NCBI RefSeq assembly: GCF_019297855.1
Contig: NZ_CP079194.1
Location: forward strand, 3,211,501-3,275,500
Reading direction: 5' to 3'
Length of the DNA stretch: 64,000 nucleotides
Source of the DNA: Gymnodinialimonas ceratoperidinii
GTDB taxonomy: Bacteria > Pseudomonadota > Alphaproteobacteria > Rhodobacterales > Rhodobacteraceae
The translations under genes were made by a program, and so were the position numbers. Below are positions 8,972-17,811 of the stretch, one piece after another. Positions within the stretch are counted from its first letter, which is position 1, and each line of letters begins with the position of its first letter. The notes beneath the pieces were generated by a model. It saw nothing but the letters and a program-made list of their open reading frames with translations, was not told where the DNA came from and did not search any database.

Positions 8972-9982
8972 CTAGATGAAAGTGTCGGGGCGCGGAGGCT
9001 GCAACCCGAGATGGGTCCAGCCCTTGTGCGCCAGCATACGGCCGCGCGGGGTGCGCGCGATCAGGCCCTGTTGCAGCAAGAACGGCTCGATCACCTCTTC
9101 CAGCGCATCGCGCGGCTCGGCCAGGGCAGCGGCCACGGTTTCAATGCCCACGGGGCCTCCATGATAATTCTCGGCAATCAGCTTGAGGTAACGCCGGTCC
9201 GCCCCGTCGAGCCCCAACTCGTCGACACCCAGCCGGGTCAACGCGCTGTCGGCGATTTCCTGCGTCAGGCGGCCATTGCCTTCGACGACGGCAAAGTCGA
9301 TCACCCGCCGCAGCAGGCGCCCGGCGATGCGGGGCGTGCCGCGCGCGCGTTTGGCAATCTCGGCGGTGCCCTTGGGATCGGCGTCGATCCCCGCCAACCG
9401 CGCACCACGGGCGACGATCTTGTCCAACTCGTCGGTGGTGTAGAAATTCAGCCGCGTCGGAATGCCGAAGCGGTCCCGCAGCGGCGTGGTCAGCAGCCCG
9501 AGGCGCGTCGTGGCGCCGACGAGTGTGAAAGGCTGCAACTCGATCCGCACGGTGCGCGCGGCGGGGCCTTCGCCGATCACGAGGTCCAACTCGAAATCTT
9601 CCAGTGCGGGGTAGAGGATCTCTTCCACCACCGGGTTCAGACGGTGGATTTCGTCGATGAACAAAACGTCATGGGCCTCGAGGTTCGTGAGGATCGCCGC
9701 AAGATCCCCGGCCTTCGCCAGCACCGGCCCCGAGGTCATCCGAAAGCCGACGCCCAATTCCTTCGCCATGATCTGCGCCAGCGTCGTTTTGCCAAGGCCG
9801 GGAGGTCCGTGAAACAACACGTGGTCCATCGCCTCGCCTCGCCGCCGGGCGCTTTCCACGAAAACGCGCAGGTTGGCGCGCGCCTCCTCCTGCCCGGTGA
9901 AATCATCCAGCGATTGTGGGCGCAGCGCGCGGTCGTCGTCAGGCAAACGGTCAGCACGGAGGGTGGGATCAGGCTCGGTCAT
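8972..9982 (-). CDS. ruvB: Holliday junction branch migration helicase RuvB
   Basis: 336 residues, the usual length. AAA+ core with Walker [10 protein letters not shown] (residues 59-67), Walker [10 protein letters not shown], the sensor segment [11 protein letters not shown] with the arginine finger region (PLRDRFGI), then the winged-helix C-domain ([18 protein letters not shown], ending in RTPRGRML). RuvB drives branch migration of Holliday junctions with RuvA. It is the third gene of ruvC-ruvA-ruvB, 64 bases behind ruvA. Confidence 0.97.
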   Translation of the reverse strand: MTEPDPTLRADRLPDDDRALRPQSLDDFTGQEEARANLRVFVESARRRGEAMDHVLFHGPPGLGKTTLAQIMAKELGVGFRMTSGPVLAKAGDLAAILTNLEAHDVLFIDEIHRLNPVVEEILYPALEDFELDLVIGEGPAARTVRIELQPFTLVGATTRLGLLTTPLRDRFGIPTRLNFYTTDELDKIVARGARLAGIDADPKGTAEIAKRARGTPRIAGRLLRRVIDFAVVEGNGRLTQEIADSALTRLGVDELGLDGADRRYLKLIAENYHGGPVGIETVAAALAEPRDALEEVIEPFLLQQGLIARTPRGRMLAHKGWTHLGLQPPRPDTFI

Positions 9983-10046
9983 GGTGCCTCCTTATGGCAA
10001 CCGATGGCGGGCTTGAAGCATGGTTCGTGATGCATCGGCATCAGGC

Positions 10047-10709
10047 TCAATCCTTCGGGGCCAGCAGCCGGAGCGCCTGACGGATCAGGTCCGCCGTGTC
10101 CGAGGCATTCTCGGCCGCCTGCGCCACAGCCTGCGCCGCGTCAGAGGGGCCGTAGCCCAGATTTTGCAGCGCCGACAAGGCTTCCGCCTGAGCGTTCGAG
10201 GCCGGACGGCGAACCGGCGCGGGCTTGGCCGGCGCGGCATCACCGGGCCTGTCATCCTCCACCACCGCATCCATGGCCGCGTCCAGGGTGCCGCCCATGG
10301 CCATCACGGCGGGCGCCTTGTCTTTCAGTTCCATCACCACGCGCTGCGCGAGTTTGGGCCCGACACCCGGCGCGGCCTTGATGGCCGTGGCATCACCCAG
10401 GGTAATCGCCCGCGACGCGCCCTCCGCGCCCAAGGTGCCAAGGATCGCCATCGACGCCTTGGCGCCCACGCCTTGGACCGAGGTCAGCAACCGGTGCCAT
10501 TCCTTCTCGTAAGGCGTGACAAAGCCGAACAGCTGCAACAAATCCTCGCGCACCAGCATCTCGGTGTAGAGCGACACGATTTCCCCGCTGCCCGGCAAGG
10601 CCGCCAGCGTCCGGTCCGAGCAATGGACGACGTAGCCGACCCCGCCCACGTCGATCAGCGCGTGATCTGACGCTTTGTAATCCAGACGTCCTGTCAACTT
10701 GCCGATCAT
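10047..10709 (-). CDS. ruvA: Holliday junction DNA-binding protein RuvA
   Basis: 220 residues. N-terminal OB fold ([30 protein letters not shown]), two helix-hairpin-helix motifs in the middle ([20 protein letters not shown] and [22 protein letters not shown]), and a C-terminal RuvB-binding three-helix domain ([21 protein letters not shown]) after a Pro/Ala-rich linker. It tetramerises on four-way junctions and recruits RuvB. The ATG overlaps the ruvC stop (ATGA). Confidence 0.97.
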   Translation of the reverse strand: MIGKLTGRLDYKASDHALIDVGGVGYVVHCSDRTLAALPGSGEIVSLYTEMLVREDLLQLFGFVTPYEKEWHRLLTSVQGVGAKASMAILGTLGAEGASRAITLGDATAIKAAPGVGPKLAQRVVMELKDKAPAVMAMGGTLDAAMDAVVEDDRPGDAAPAKPAPVRRPASNAQAEALSALQNLGYGPSDAAQAVAQAAENASDTADLIRQALRLLAPKD

Positions 10710-11209
10710 CGCGCCGCTCCGATTGCCGTGGCCAGCCGCGCAGACGTTGCGACATGAAAGGAATGGCAGATCGCGATGGCCAGCGCATCGGCGGCATCCG
10801 AGCCCACGGGCGCGCAGCCGGGAAGTTGCAGGCGCACCATATGCTCGACCTGCTTCTTGTCGGCATGACCGACGCCCACGACCGCTTTCTTGACCGCGTT
10901 CGGCGCATATTCTCCGACGATCAGCCCCGCTTGCGCCGGCACCAGCATGGCAATGCCCCGCGCCTGACCCAGTTTCAGGGTCCCGGCTCCATCACGGTTG
11001 ACGAAGGTTTGCTCGACGGCAGCGGCCTCGGGCAGATAGCGCGCCACGACGGCGCTGAGTTGGGTATGCAGGGACAGCAACCGTTCCGCGAGGACGCCGC
11101 CTTCAGAGCAGCACTGGCCGTTCGCCACATGACGCAAGCGCCCGCCTTCAGCTTCGATCACGCCCCACCCGAGCGTTCTGAGCCCCGGATCGATCCCAAT
11201 TATTCGCAT
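10706..11209 (-). CDS. ruvC: Crossover junction endodeoxyribonuclease RuvC
   Basis: 167 residues, RNase H-like fold. The catalytic acidic residues are in place: Asp7 in [16 protein letters not shown], Glu in [13 protein letters not shown], and the C-terminal Asp pair in [14 protein letters not shown]. RuvC resolves Holliday junctions by symmetrical nicking. It heads the long minus-strand run; its promoter should lie in the 360-base gap to the right. Confidence 0.97.
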   Translation of the reverse strand: MRIIGIDPGLRTLGWGVIEAEGGRLRHVANGQCCSEGGVLAERLLSLHTQLSAVVARYLPEAAAVEQTFVNRDGAGTLKLGQARGIAMLVPAQAGLIVGEYAPNAVKKAVVGVGHADKKQVEHMVRLQLPGCAPVGSDAADALAIAICHSFHVATSARLATAIGAAR

Positions 11210-11572
11210 TCTGCCCGCTCCGCCCGACGTTCACCGTTTCCCGGCTTTCGCTTTCGTTAGCACGAAACGCGAACATCGCCAAGAAGTCATGCGGCCGAGG
11301 GTCAGATTCGACGGATCACCATCTGTTTTCGACAGCCGCTTAAAATTTGCGCAGAGGCGGCATTGGGCTCAATCGCGTTGACGCGCGTAAAGTCTATAAA
11401 ATGTTAACTATATCAGCGCCTTACGGACCGGTAAAGCTATGCATAAAACGCATAGGACACATGCAGTAATTATTCTTGCCCGAGTCAGATCGCCCTACTA
11501 TCTGCCGCCTATCGACGGCACGGATGAACCACCGTCAAGAGATACAACACAGAACTGGAAAGGATGAGACCT
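11210..11572. other. Intergenic region between divergent ruvC and the DUF1127 gene
   Basis: 363 bases without a convincing ORF; noticeably AT-richer than its surroundings in the stretch 11380-11480. It must hold promoters for ruvC (left) and the DUF1127 gene (right). A TTGACG hexamer near 11377 and several TATAA-like hexamers just after it are visible, but none has clean 17-base spacing, so no promoter is called. No tRNA or riboswitch fold was seen. Confidence 0.5.
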
Positions 11573-11776
11573 ATGGCCTCGATCACCAATCGCCCTCTCG
11601 GCGCAGGCTTCAGCGCAACCCGTGTACTCTCCAATCTGGTTGCCCAGATTGCTATCTGGAATGACGCGCGCGTAACGCGCAAGGCGCTCTCCTCGCTGTC
11701 CAACCGCGAGCTTGACGACCTCGGCCTGTGCCGTGGCGACATCGACGACATCGCGCAGGGTCGTCGCATCGGCTAA
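11573..11776 (+). CDS. DUF1127 small protein
   Basis: 67 residues from the second of two nearby ATGs, which is better spaced from the GGAAAGG ribosome site. The C-terminal half carries the DUF1127 pattern (LSSLSNRELDDLGLCRGDID, then IAQGRRIG) that starts with an ndaRvtRkaLs helix. Small YjiS-like DUF1127 proteins of alphaproteobacteria are linked to stress, phosphate and carbon-related RNA turnover; the role here is not known. The gene stands alone and is followed directly by a strong terminator. Confidence 0.88.
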   Translation: MASITNRPLGAGFSATRVLSNLVAQIAIWNDARVTRKALSSLSNRELDDLGLCRGDIDDIAQGRRIG

Positions 11777-11806
11777 GCGCCGCTGAACAACTCGAAACGC
11801 AATAGG

Positions 11807-11838
11807 CGGCGAGGGTGCATCCCTACGCCGCTTTTTTG
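11807..11838 (+). terminator. Rho-independent terminator of the DUF1127 gene
   Basis: Stem GCGGCG/CGCCGC continued by AGGG/CCCT with one bulged A, a five-base loop (TGCAT), and a run of six T. It begins about 30 bases behind the stop codon. Confidence 0.88.
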
Positions 11839-11903
11839 TGTTCGCTCAACTGGCCCGCGCGAATAGCACCTGCGCAGGCCCTACGTCTTGGAAATCGCGG
11901 AAG

Positions 11904-12293
11904 TCAGGCCGCGTTGCTTGCCGCCAAGCCAGCCTGCATGAAGGCGTAGATCGCGTCGTAGCGCTCGGTCACCCACAGGGACAGGGCATCCGGCATCAGG
12001 ACCATGGCCGCGAGTTGTTCGAAGGCCGTGCCTGAAAGCAGCGATTGAATATTCAGCGCGTAGATCTCGATCCCGAGCGCCCACATCAAGTAGGACTTCA
12101 CCGCGATTGCAGCGATCAGGCCCAGGATGAGCCCGCGCAGGGGGAATCCAAACCGTAGTCTCGACGAAGATCTACCGATGGGCGTCACGATCCCGTCGGG
12201 ATGTATGACAAAGCCCATTCCGCCGCGGTTGCGACGACGAACGCGCTGAATCCGGTTCAGCCGTTCGTGAAAGCTTTCTGTTTCATTTACCAT
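11904..12293 (-). CDS. Small membrane protein, conserved hypothetical
   Basis: 129 residues. The N-terminal 45 residues are basic and cytoplasmic-looking (LNRIQRVRRRNRGG, then HPDGIVTPIGR). A membrane helix follows at about residues 49-72 (FPLRGLILGLIAAIAVKSYLM). The C-terminal part is amphipathic (LLSGTAFEQLAAMVLMPDAL). The N-terminal half ending in a hydrophobic helix is a pattern I associate with roseobacter hypothetical proteins, but I know no function. It is the last minus-strand gene before the DUF1127 terminator and lies 105 bases downstream of prmA. Confidence 0.7.
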   Translation of the reverse strand: MVNETESFHERLNRIQRVRRRNRGGMGFVIHPDGIVTPIGRSSSRLRFGFPLRGLILGLIAAIAVKSYLMWALGIEIYALNIQSLLSGTAFEQLAAMVLMPDALSLWVTERYDAIYAFMQAGLAASNAA

Positions 12294-12398
12294 TGGGCAG
12301 CTCTACTCGTTACTGCCCCCACCGTAGATGAATATAGCAATGATCCGGTGCAATTACGACAACTTTTGGGCAATCCAACGCCGCCGCACGTCGCCGGG

Positions 12399-13271
12399 TC
12401 AGGCCCCCTTGCGGAGCGTCAAAGTCGACCATTCCCCGATCTCGGACCGAGCGTGGACCGAGAGGTTTTGCGCCTCGTAGGCGGCGATCACATCCTCGGC
12501 CTGAGCGGTCAGGAGACCTGACAGAATGACGAAGCCCTGCGCATTAGTCTGGGCCGCGATATCCGGCGCCAGCTCGATCAGCGGCCCCTTCAAAATGTTA
12601 GCAAAAACAAGGTCGTAAGGCCCGTTTTCCACCAAGGCCTCATGGTCGAATCCCGGTGCCTCGACGCAGGATACCAAGCCACCGACGCCGTTGGCATTGG
12701 CGTTCACGAGGGCCACGTCGACCGCTTGCGGATCGATGTCAGACGCCATCACGGGGAGGTCCAGAACCTTCGCCGCAGCAATCGCGAGGACGGCTGTTCC
12801 GCAGCCGATGTCGGCCACAGATTGTGGCGAAAACCCGTCCGTAAACAGTTTGTCCACAGCCTCGAGACAACCCTTTGTCGTCCCGTGGTGCCCGGTCCCG
12901 AATGCCATCGCCGCCTCGATCAGCAGTGGAACGCAGCCTTCGGGCACCTTGTCGGCATCGTGGCTGCCGTAGAGAAAGAAGCGCCCCGCCTCGACCGGAT
13001 GAAGCTCGCGCCGGACATGGGCGACCCAATCGGTCTCAGGGATTTCCGAGACGGCAAAATCCTTCGCGCCGTGGGCTGCCGCAAGGACCGCGAGGCCGAT
13101 CTCATCGGGTGCCTCGACGAAATAGGCGCCGACCTCGTAGAGCCCCGAGCCATCTTCCAACTCGAACACGCCGACGCCGGTGGGCGCGGGATCGAGCTGT
13201 TCCAACGCCTCTCCCAAGGCTTCGGCAGGAGGCTTTTGCGGCAAGGTGGTCAAGGCGGTCCAGGTAGGCAT
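12399..13271 (-). CDS. prmA: Ribosomal protein L11 methyltransferase PrmA
   Basis: 290 residues from MPTWTALTTLPQKPP; the frame stays open much further upstream but that part is antisense to two real genes. An N-terminal substrate-recognition domain precedes a Rossmann methyltransferase domain with the SAM motif SVADIGCGTAVLAIAAAK. The catalytic-loop motif DLVFANILKGPLIELAPDI (usual NANILA-type) follows, as does the HGTTKGCLEA region typical of PrmA. The enzyme trimethylates lysines and the N-terminus of ribosomal protein L11 with S-adenosylmethionine. Confidence 0.93.
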   Translation of the reverse strand: MPTWTALTTLPQKPPAEALGEALEQLDPAPTGVGVFELEDGSGLYEVGAYFVEAPDEIGLAVLAAAHGAKDFAVSEIPETDWVAHVRRELHPVEAGRFFLYGSHDADKVPEGCVPLLIEAAMAFGTGHHGTTKGCLEAVDKLFTDGFSPQSVADIGCGTAVLAIAAAKVLDLPVMASDIDPQAVDVALVNANANGVGGLVSCVEAPGFDHEALVENGPYDLVFANILKGPLIELAPDIAAQTNAQGFVILSGLLTAQAEDVIAAYEAQNLSVHARSEIGEWSTLTLRKGA

Positions 13272-13421
13272 GGGAACTCCGATCCGATGTGTCGCCGTTC
13301 GGTAGCCGCTTTGATGCGCCAAGGCAAATGATGCCGCCGGGTATTGGAGGAAAACCGCAGATCGCCGGGCCGTGCGAAATGGTCTAACCTGCGCTTGGCA
13401 GGCTTCAGGAAGGGACAGGCC

Positions 13422-13841
13422 ATGATCAAGGGACCGCGCGGCCTTCTCGTTACGCTTCTGGGGGCCGCTGTCGTCATCGCCAGCGCGTTCTATTTCGGTT
13501 TCGCGGGCCAAAGGGGGGACTCGGAGACATCGCGTCTGTTCATGACCCACGCCGCCGCGCAAGAAACGGCGCAAGCCCACGCATTGCTGCACCCCACGGT
13601 CCACGCCCACGTCAGCGTCGAGGAGCTGTCGGGCATGATGGCGCAGATGGCGCCCTACACCCAGATCAGCTTTCCCTCTGTCAGTTTCTCCACATCGAAC
13701 GGCACTCGCAGGACAGAGCTGTCGGGGACGGGAAGCACCGACGCCGGTTGCGAAAGCACCCTGCGGTTCACGTTGGTGGACGGGTTGATCACGGCCTTCG
13801 AGATCGAGCCTCTTTGCCGCGAGGGCGCCTCTGATGTCTGA
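13422..13841 (+). CDS. Small membrane-anchored protein, first of a tandem paralogous pair
   Basis: 139 residues. N-terminal membrane anchor (about residues 8-28, LLVTLLGAAVVIASAFYFGF) with a GGAAGG-type ribosome site upstream. The remainder is predicted periplasmic: FMTHAAAQETAQAHALLHP, VEELSGMMAQMAPYTQISFPS, one Cys in DAGCESTLRFTLVDGLI and another near the end (EPLCREG). The pattern of a helix ending in LLHP and later beta strands recalls NTF2-like/DUF4864 proteins, but I cannot name it with confidence. Its stop overlaps the start of the next gene by eight bases, and the two share the same layout. Confidence 0.75.
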   Translation: MIKGPRGLLVTLLGAAVVIASAFYFGFAGQRGDSETSRLFMTHAAAQETAQAHALLHPTVHAHVSVEELSGMMAQMAPYTQISFPSVSFSTSNGTRRTELSGTGSTDAGCESTLRFTLVDGLITAFEIEPLCREGASDV

Positions 13842-14295
13842 CCCGATGCTTGCCGACCAATCAGACCGACCCAGTGCCTTCCGACGCGCGATCGTTCCGA
13901 TCTCTCTCGCACTCGCGAGCGTGACCTTCATGGGCGCCTTGATCTGGATGGCGTTCGGCGGGCAGCGCGACGACGTGGCCGTGTCTCGGGCGTTCCTGAC
14001 CCACATCGCGGCCGAAGAACACAGCGAAGCGGTTGCGCTGCTCCACCCCTCGCTGTCAGCGCAGGTCGGTCCGGGTGGGCTGGCGCGGATCTTTGGCGAG
14101 ATCGAACCTTGGGACCACATCGGCTTCTCCTCGCGCAGCAGCCATGGCCGGGGCGACGGGCGCTTCACGGAGCTCTACGGTGTCGGGGAGGCGGTTTCCG
14201 GCTGTGAGAGCGCCCTGCGGGTCGAGCTTCTTGGCGGCTTGATCCAATCCTTCGACATCACGCCGCTCTGCCCGAGAGCCGGCACCGACATCTGA
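13834..14295 (+). CDS. Small membrane-anchored protein, second of a tandem paralogous pair
   Basis: 153 residues. The membrane helix at about residues 20-42 (IVPISLALASVTFMGALIWMAF) is followed by a periplasmic part parallel to the upstream gene: AFLTHIAAEEHSEAVALLHP, RSSHGRGDGRFTELYGVG, VSGCESALRVELLGGLIQSF and TPLCPRAG. The shared blocks (THxAAxE, ALLHP, GCES-LR, two Cys) show the pair arose by duplication. The start overlaps the upstream stop by eight bases. Function unknown. Ends convergently, five bases from the MFS gene stop. Confidence 0.75.
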   Translation: MSDPMLADQSDRPSAFRRAIVPISLALASVTFMGALIWMAFGGQRDDVAVSRAFLTHIAAEEHSEAVALLHPSLSAQVGPGGLARIFGEIEPWDHIGFSSRSSHGRGDGRFTELYGVGEAVSGCESALRVELLGGLIQSFDITPLCPRAGTDI

Positions 14296-14300
14296 GTGGA

Positions 14301-15551
14301 TCACTCGGCGGGCTGAGGCGCGTTGAACCGGGCGATGATGGTCTCGTGCCCCTGCATCGGGTGGCGCGGCACGAGGCAGGACAATGCCAGCGAGATCAGC
14401 GCCATGGCAGACGCCGCCACGAAAACCGCCGTGGGCGAGGTGAGCCAGAGATAGCCAAGGGCCGCCGGCAGGAAGACAGCCGCGATGTGGTTGATGGTGA
14501 AGGCCACTGCCGCCGTCGGTGCGATGTCTTCGGGTGACGCGATCTTCTGGAAGTAGGTCTTGATGGCGAGGGCTAGTCCGAAGAACAACTGGTTCACCAC
14601 GTAGAGGACCGAGGCGAAGACCCACCCCAGGTCCATGAAGTACAGCGCCATGTAACCGACGAAAACCAGCGCCAGACCCGAGTATTCTACGATCAGTGCC
14701 AAGCGCTCACCGACCCGCGCGACGACGCGACCGAAGATCGGCGCGAGGAACATGTTCACTGCAAAGCCTGCCATCAGCAGACGGGTGATGTCATCGGCCT
14801 CGAAGGCGTAGCGCTCGACCATCATGAAGGGCACGAAGACCACGAAGATCTGACGCCGGGACCCCGACATGAACTGCATCGCGTAGTAGAGCCAGTAGCG
14901 CTTGCGCAGCACCATTTCCTTGCGCTGCGGGTTCGGGCTTTCGAACTGCGGAAAGAGCAGGAAGCAGAGGACGGCGATCAGGGCCGTTGCGCCGCCCGAC
15001 ACCCAGTAAATCAGATCGTAGCTCAGGTCATAGGCGTCCCAGGTCGCCACGATCAGCAGGTAGGCCAGCAGCGTCGCGCCGGATCCGACGCCGAGCATGG
15101 CGCCAAGCACCTGCGGCGCGCGCTCTTTCTCGACCCATTGCAGCAGGAGCGATTGGTTCACCGTCTCGTAGTAGTGAAAGCCGATGGAGGAGAGCAGCGT
15201 CACGATCAGAAGCCCGCCCATGGAGGGGAACTGCGCCGTCAGCGCGGTAGCGACCCCCAGGAGGAGAAGCGCGCACAGGCCCAGGACCTGCTCGCGGATG
15301 AACAGCAGCAGGAAGATCACGCCGATCGCGAGGAATCCGGGGATTTCGCGCACCGTGTGGAGCCACCCGATGTCCGAGCCGTCGAAGGCCGCGACCTCGA
15401 CCACGAAGTTGTTGAGGAGCGCGGACCACGTGGCGAAGGCCACCGGCATCGCGAAGGCCATCAGCGCCAACAACGCGGTCGGGCGGCGCCAAGGGGGCAA
15501 GGCGCGCGCCTCTTCGAGGGTGATCGTTCTGAGTGAGTCTCCGAGAGCCAT
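14301..15551 (-). CDS. MFS transporter
   Basis: 416 residues with about 12 hydrophobic segments, beginning at residues 30-55 (ALLALMAFAMPVAFATWSALL). Motif-A-like GRVVARVGERLALI lies between helices 8 and 9. I choose the ATG of MALGDSLRT (three codons after another possible ATG). Substrate unknown. It follows homospermidine synthase on the same strand after 65 bases, so co-transcription is possible. A polyamine link is only suggested by that position. Confidence 0.8.
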   Translation of the reverse strand: MALGDSLRTITLEEARALPPWRRPTALLALMAFAMPVAFATWSALLNNFVVEVAAFDGSDIGWLHTVREIPGFLAIGVIFLLLFIREQVLGLCALLLLGVATALTAQFPSMGGLLIVTLLSSIGFHYYETVNQSLLLQWVEKERAPQVLGAMLGVGSGATLLAYLLIVATWDAYDLSYDLIYWVSGGATALIAVLCFLLFPQFESPNPQRKEMVLRKRYWLYYAMQFMSGSRRQIFVVFVPFMMVERYAFEADDITRLLMAGFAVNMFLAPIFGRVVARVGERLALIVEYSGLALVFVGYMALYFMDLGWVFASVLYVVNQLFFGLALAIKTYFQKIASPEDIAPTAAVAFTINHIAAVFLPAALGYLWLTSPTAVFVAASAMALISLALSCLVPRHPMQGHETIIARFNAPQPAE

Positions 15552-15616
15552 GCAGAGCACTTACGCCGATCCCGAGGGAATGGCGAGAGAGCGCGTCGCT
15601 TTTGCCGGATGACCCG

Positions 15617-17038
15617 TCAGGTGGCCAGCACGTTGCGGAAGGCCCAGGGCTCGTCGGTATCGAGGTTCTCGTCGAACAGCTCCCACCGATCCTGAAGCGG
15701 CGTCCAATCGGTGTAATGCGCCTCGACCGGGCCGAGGTAGGGGCGCTGCACTTCGAGGCAGCGCGCGTGGTCCATCTCGTCGCTTTCCACGATTCCCGCA
15801 TTGGGGTTTTCCAGTGCCCAGACCATGCCGGCGAGCACGGCGCTTGTCACCTGCAGGCCGGTGGCGTTCTGGTAGGGGGCGAGCGTCTTCGCTTCCTCGT
15901 TCGACAGGCGCGAGCCGAACCAGAGAGCGTTCTTCTCGTGGCCGTAAAGCAGCACGCCCAACTCGTCGATGCCCTCCACGATCTCGTCCTCGCCCAGGAT
16001 GTGGTGCTCGGTCTGGGTCTCGCCCGAGCCGAACATCTCGTGCAGCGAGAGAACCGCATCGTCGCAGGGGTGGTAGGCATAGTGGCAGGTGGGGCGGAAC
16101 TCAGGGTCGTGGCCCTCGCCCACGGTGTAATAATCGCTGATCGAGACGGCTTCGTTGTGGGTCACGAGATAGCCGAACTGCGGCCCCGGTGTCGGGCACC
16201 ATGTGTGTACCCGTGTCACAGCGCCGGGACGCTCCATCCAGATCGCGGCCCTGCAGCCCTCTTCCTGACGGTGAGCGTTCTCGGGGAACCACGGCTCGTG
16301 CGTGCCCCACCCGAGCTCAGCGGGCTGGAAGCCTTCCGAGATGAAGCCCTCCACCGACCAGGTGTTCACGAAGACGCCGCGCGGTCGCGGCTCCAGCCGG
16401 ACTTGCGTATCGCGCTCGGCGATGTGGACGCCCTTGACGCCAAGCGATTGCATCAGCTTCGCCCACCCCGCGCGATCCGACGGGGCGGTTGCGTCGTGGC
16501 CGGTGTCTTTCGCGAGCGTCAGCAGCCCTTCCTTCACAAACCACGAGACCATGCCGGGGTTCGCGCCGCAGCAGGAGACCGCCGTGGTGCCGCCGGAGTT
16601 GGCGGCCTTCTCGTCGCGCACGGCCTGACGCAGGGCGTAGTTGGTGCGCTTCGCATTGTCGGTGGTGCCGAAGTAATAGCCCGCCCATGGCTCGACCACG
16701 GTGTCGATGTAAGGCACCCCGATCTCGCGGCAGAACTTCATCAGGTCGAGCGAGGACGTATCGACGCTGAGGTTCACGCAAAAACCTTTGCCGGGCTCCA
16801 GCAGGCGGCCCAGAACCTCGCGGTAATTGTCGGGGGTCAGGGCGGTGTCGTCGAAGGCCAAGCCCTGCTCGCGCAGGAAGTCATGCTGGCGGGCATCGGG
16901 TTCGATCACCGTGAAGCGGTCATGGTCGTAATCGAAGTGCCGCTCGATCAGGGGCCAGGTGCCCTTCCCGATCGACCCGAAGCCGATCATCACGATCGGA
17001 CCCTCGATTTTCGCGTAGACTGGATGCGTGTCGGCCAT
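15617..17038 (-). CDS. hss: Homospermidine synthase
   Basis: 473 residues, the normal length of bacterial homospermidine synthase. The NAD-binding start IVMIGFGSIGKGTWPLIERH, then YIDTVVEPWAGYYFG and VSCCGANPGMVSWFVKEGL, are hallmark segments of the Sacchrp_dh_NADP/homospermidine synthase family. It makes sym-homospermidine from two putrescines (or from putrescine and spermidine) by NAD-dependent aminobutyl transfer. Alphaproteobacteria often use homospermidine as their long polyamine. The gene is preceded by about 155 bases of non-coding DNA that should hold its promoter. Confidence 0.93.
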   Translation of the reverse strand: MADTHPVYAKIEGPIVMIGFGSIGKGTWPLIERHFDYDHDRFTVIEPDARQHDFLREQGLAFDDTALTPDNYREVLGRLLEPGKGFCVNLSVDTSSLDLMKFCREIGVPYIDTVVEPWAGYYFGTTDNAKRTNYALRQAVRDEKAANSGGTTAVSCCGANPGMVSWFVKEGLLTLAKDTGHDATAPSDRAGWAKLMQSLGVKGVHIAERDTQVRLEPRPRGVFVNTWSVEGFISEGFQPAELGWGTHEPWFPENAHRQEEGCRAAIWMERPGAVTRVHTWCPTPGPQFGYLVTHNEAVSISDYYTVGEGHDPEFRPTCHYAYHPCDDAVLSLHEMFGSGETQTEHHILGEDEIVEGIDELGVLLYGHEKNALWFGSRLSNEEAKTLAPYQNATGLQVTSAVLAGMVWALENPNAGIVESDEMDHARCLEVQRPYLGPVEAHYTDWTPLQDRWELFDENLDTDEPWAFRNVLAT

Positions 17039-17141
17039 GGAATCCCCCTTAGAAAACTGCCCGCTTCATAGGGGGGTGTCGTTCAAAAAGAAACTGTAGA
17101 TAGAGCAATCTCCACGCGCGCCGTGCATTCGCTCAACGATA

Positions 17142-17170
17142 AAGGCCGCCCCTTTTGTCGGAGCGGCCTT
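17142..17170 (-). terminator. Terminator downstream of the PNPOx-like gene
   Basis: Inverted repeat AAGGCCGC/GCGGCCTT with a 13-base loop; on the minus strand it ends in CCTTTATC. The short T run makes it moderately convincing. It lies 25 bases behind the stop of the minus-strand PNPOx-like gene. Confidence 0.6.
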
Positions 17171-17194
17171 GCAGGTATTCGTGTGTTCCGGCGA

Positions 17195-17674
17195 TCAGAA
17201 CGTGACGGGGCCCTGTTCGCCTTCATCAGGCTTCTGGTCCGTCACGTGGGCCTTGGCGATCTCGTAGAGGAACTTGGCGCCCCCGCCCTCGGTGATCGAG
17301 ACTTCGCCCGATGCCGGCGTGAACTTCAGCAGGCAGACGTCGGGGTCATGTTTGCCGCCCTCGAACCACGCGTCGGCAACGAAGTTCCAGACCTCGTCCA
17401 GCGCTTCACGGTCGGTTGAGCGCTCCAGCGTACCGTCGATATCGGCCCAGAGGCCTTCGCTATCGTTGGCCACGACAAATTGCGCGTCCCGTGGGCCGGA
17501 CTCCACGCCCTTGGCCAGATCGGTGCCCTTGGCGGTGATGAACCACACGGCGCCCGGCACGTCATCGTCGATCTGGGGGGACATCGGCACGAGACGGCCC
17601 TGCCCCTTGATGCCCAACATGCCCGAGTGGACATCTTCCACCCGGTCCCAGAATTCGCGTTTAAGATCGGCCAT
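17195..17674 (-). CDS. Pyridoxamine 5'-phosphate oxidase-like (general stress protein 26) family protein
   Basis: 159 residues from MADLKREFWDRVEDV, chosen because of the GAAGGAGAG ribosome site just upstream. A split-barrel flavin-binding-like domain is suggested by LVPMSPQIDDDVPGAVWFIT, AQFVVANDSEGLWADIDGTL and ALDEVWNFVADAWFEGGKHD, the last being characteristic of the stress protein 26/PNPOx group (W-FxxxKxDP). Members bind FMN, F420 or haem; the ligand and reaction here are unknown. Monocistronic between two terminator-like hairpins. Confidence 0.82.
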   Translation of the reverse strand: MADLKREFWDRVEDVHSGMLGIKGQGRLVPMSPQIDDDVPGAVWFITAKGTDLAKGVESGPRDAQFVVANDSEGLWADIDGTLERSTDREALDEVWNFVADAWFEGGKHDPDVCLLKFTPASGEVSITEGGGAKFLYEIAKAHVTDQKPDEGEQGPVTF

Positions 17675-17755
17675 GGTGTTCTCTCCTTCATGAGTGTTCA
17701 GGAAGGGAACGGCCCGTGTGCACCTTGGGTTCCCGCAGCCGCAGGGGCGTGCCAC

Positions 17756-17785
17756 GAAAAAGGCCGCCCCGATTGAGGCGGCCTT
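17756..17785 (-). terminator. Terminator of rpsD
   Basis: On the minus strand: stem AAGGCCGCC/GGCGGCCTT, eight-base loop, then TTTTTCG. Placed 27 bases after the rpsD stop. Confidence 0.85.
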
Positions 17786-17811
17786 CTGAAATCTCTGGTG
17801 GTGCGCGAAGA

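Noticed and set aside
11370..11420. Sigma-70 promoter TTGACG with TATAAA/TATAT upstream of the DUF1127 gene
   Set aside because: The hexamers are present, but no pair has acceptable 16-18 base spacing, so no promoter was called.
13272..14168. Upstream in-frame extension of prmA to nearly 590 codons
   Set aside because: The extension is antisense to the two small membrane-anchored genes and has no PrmA similarity; the ATG at 13271 gives the normal N-terminus.
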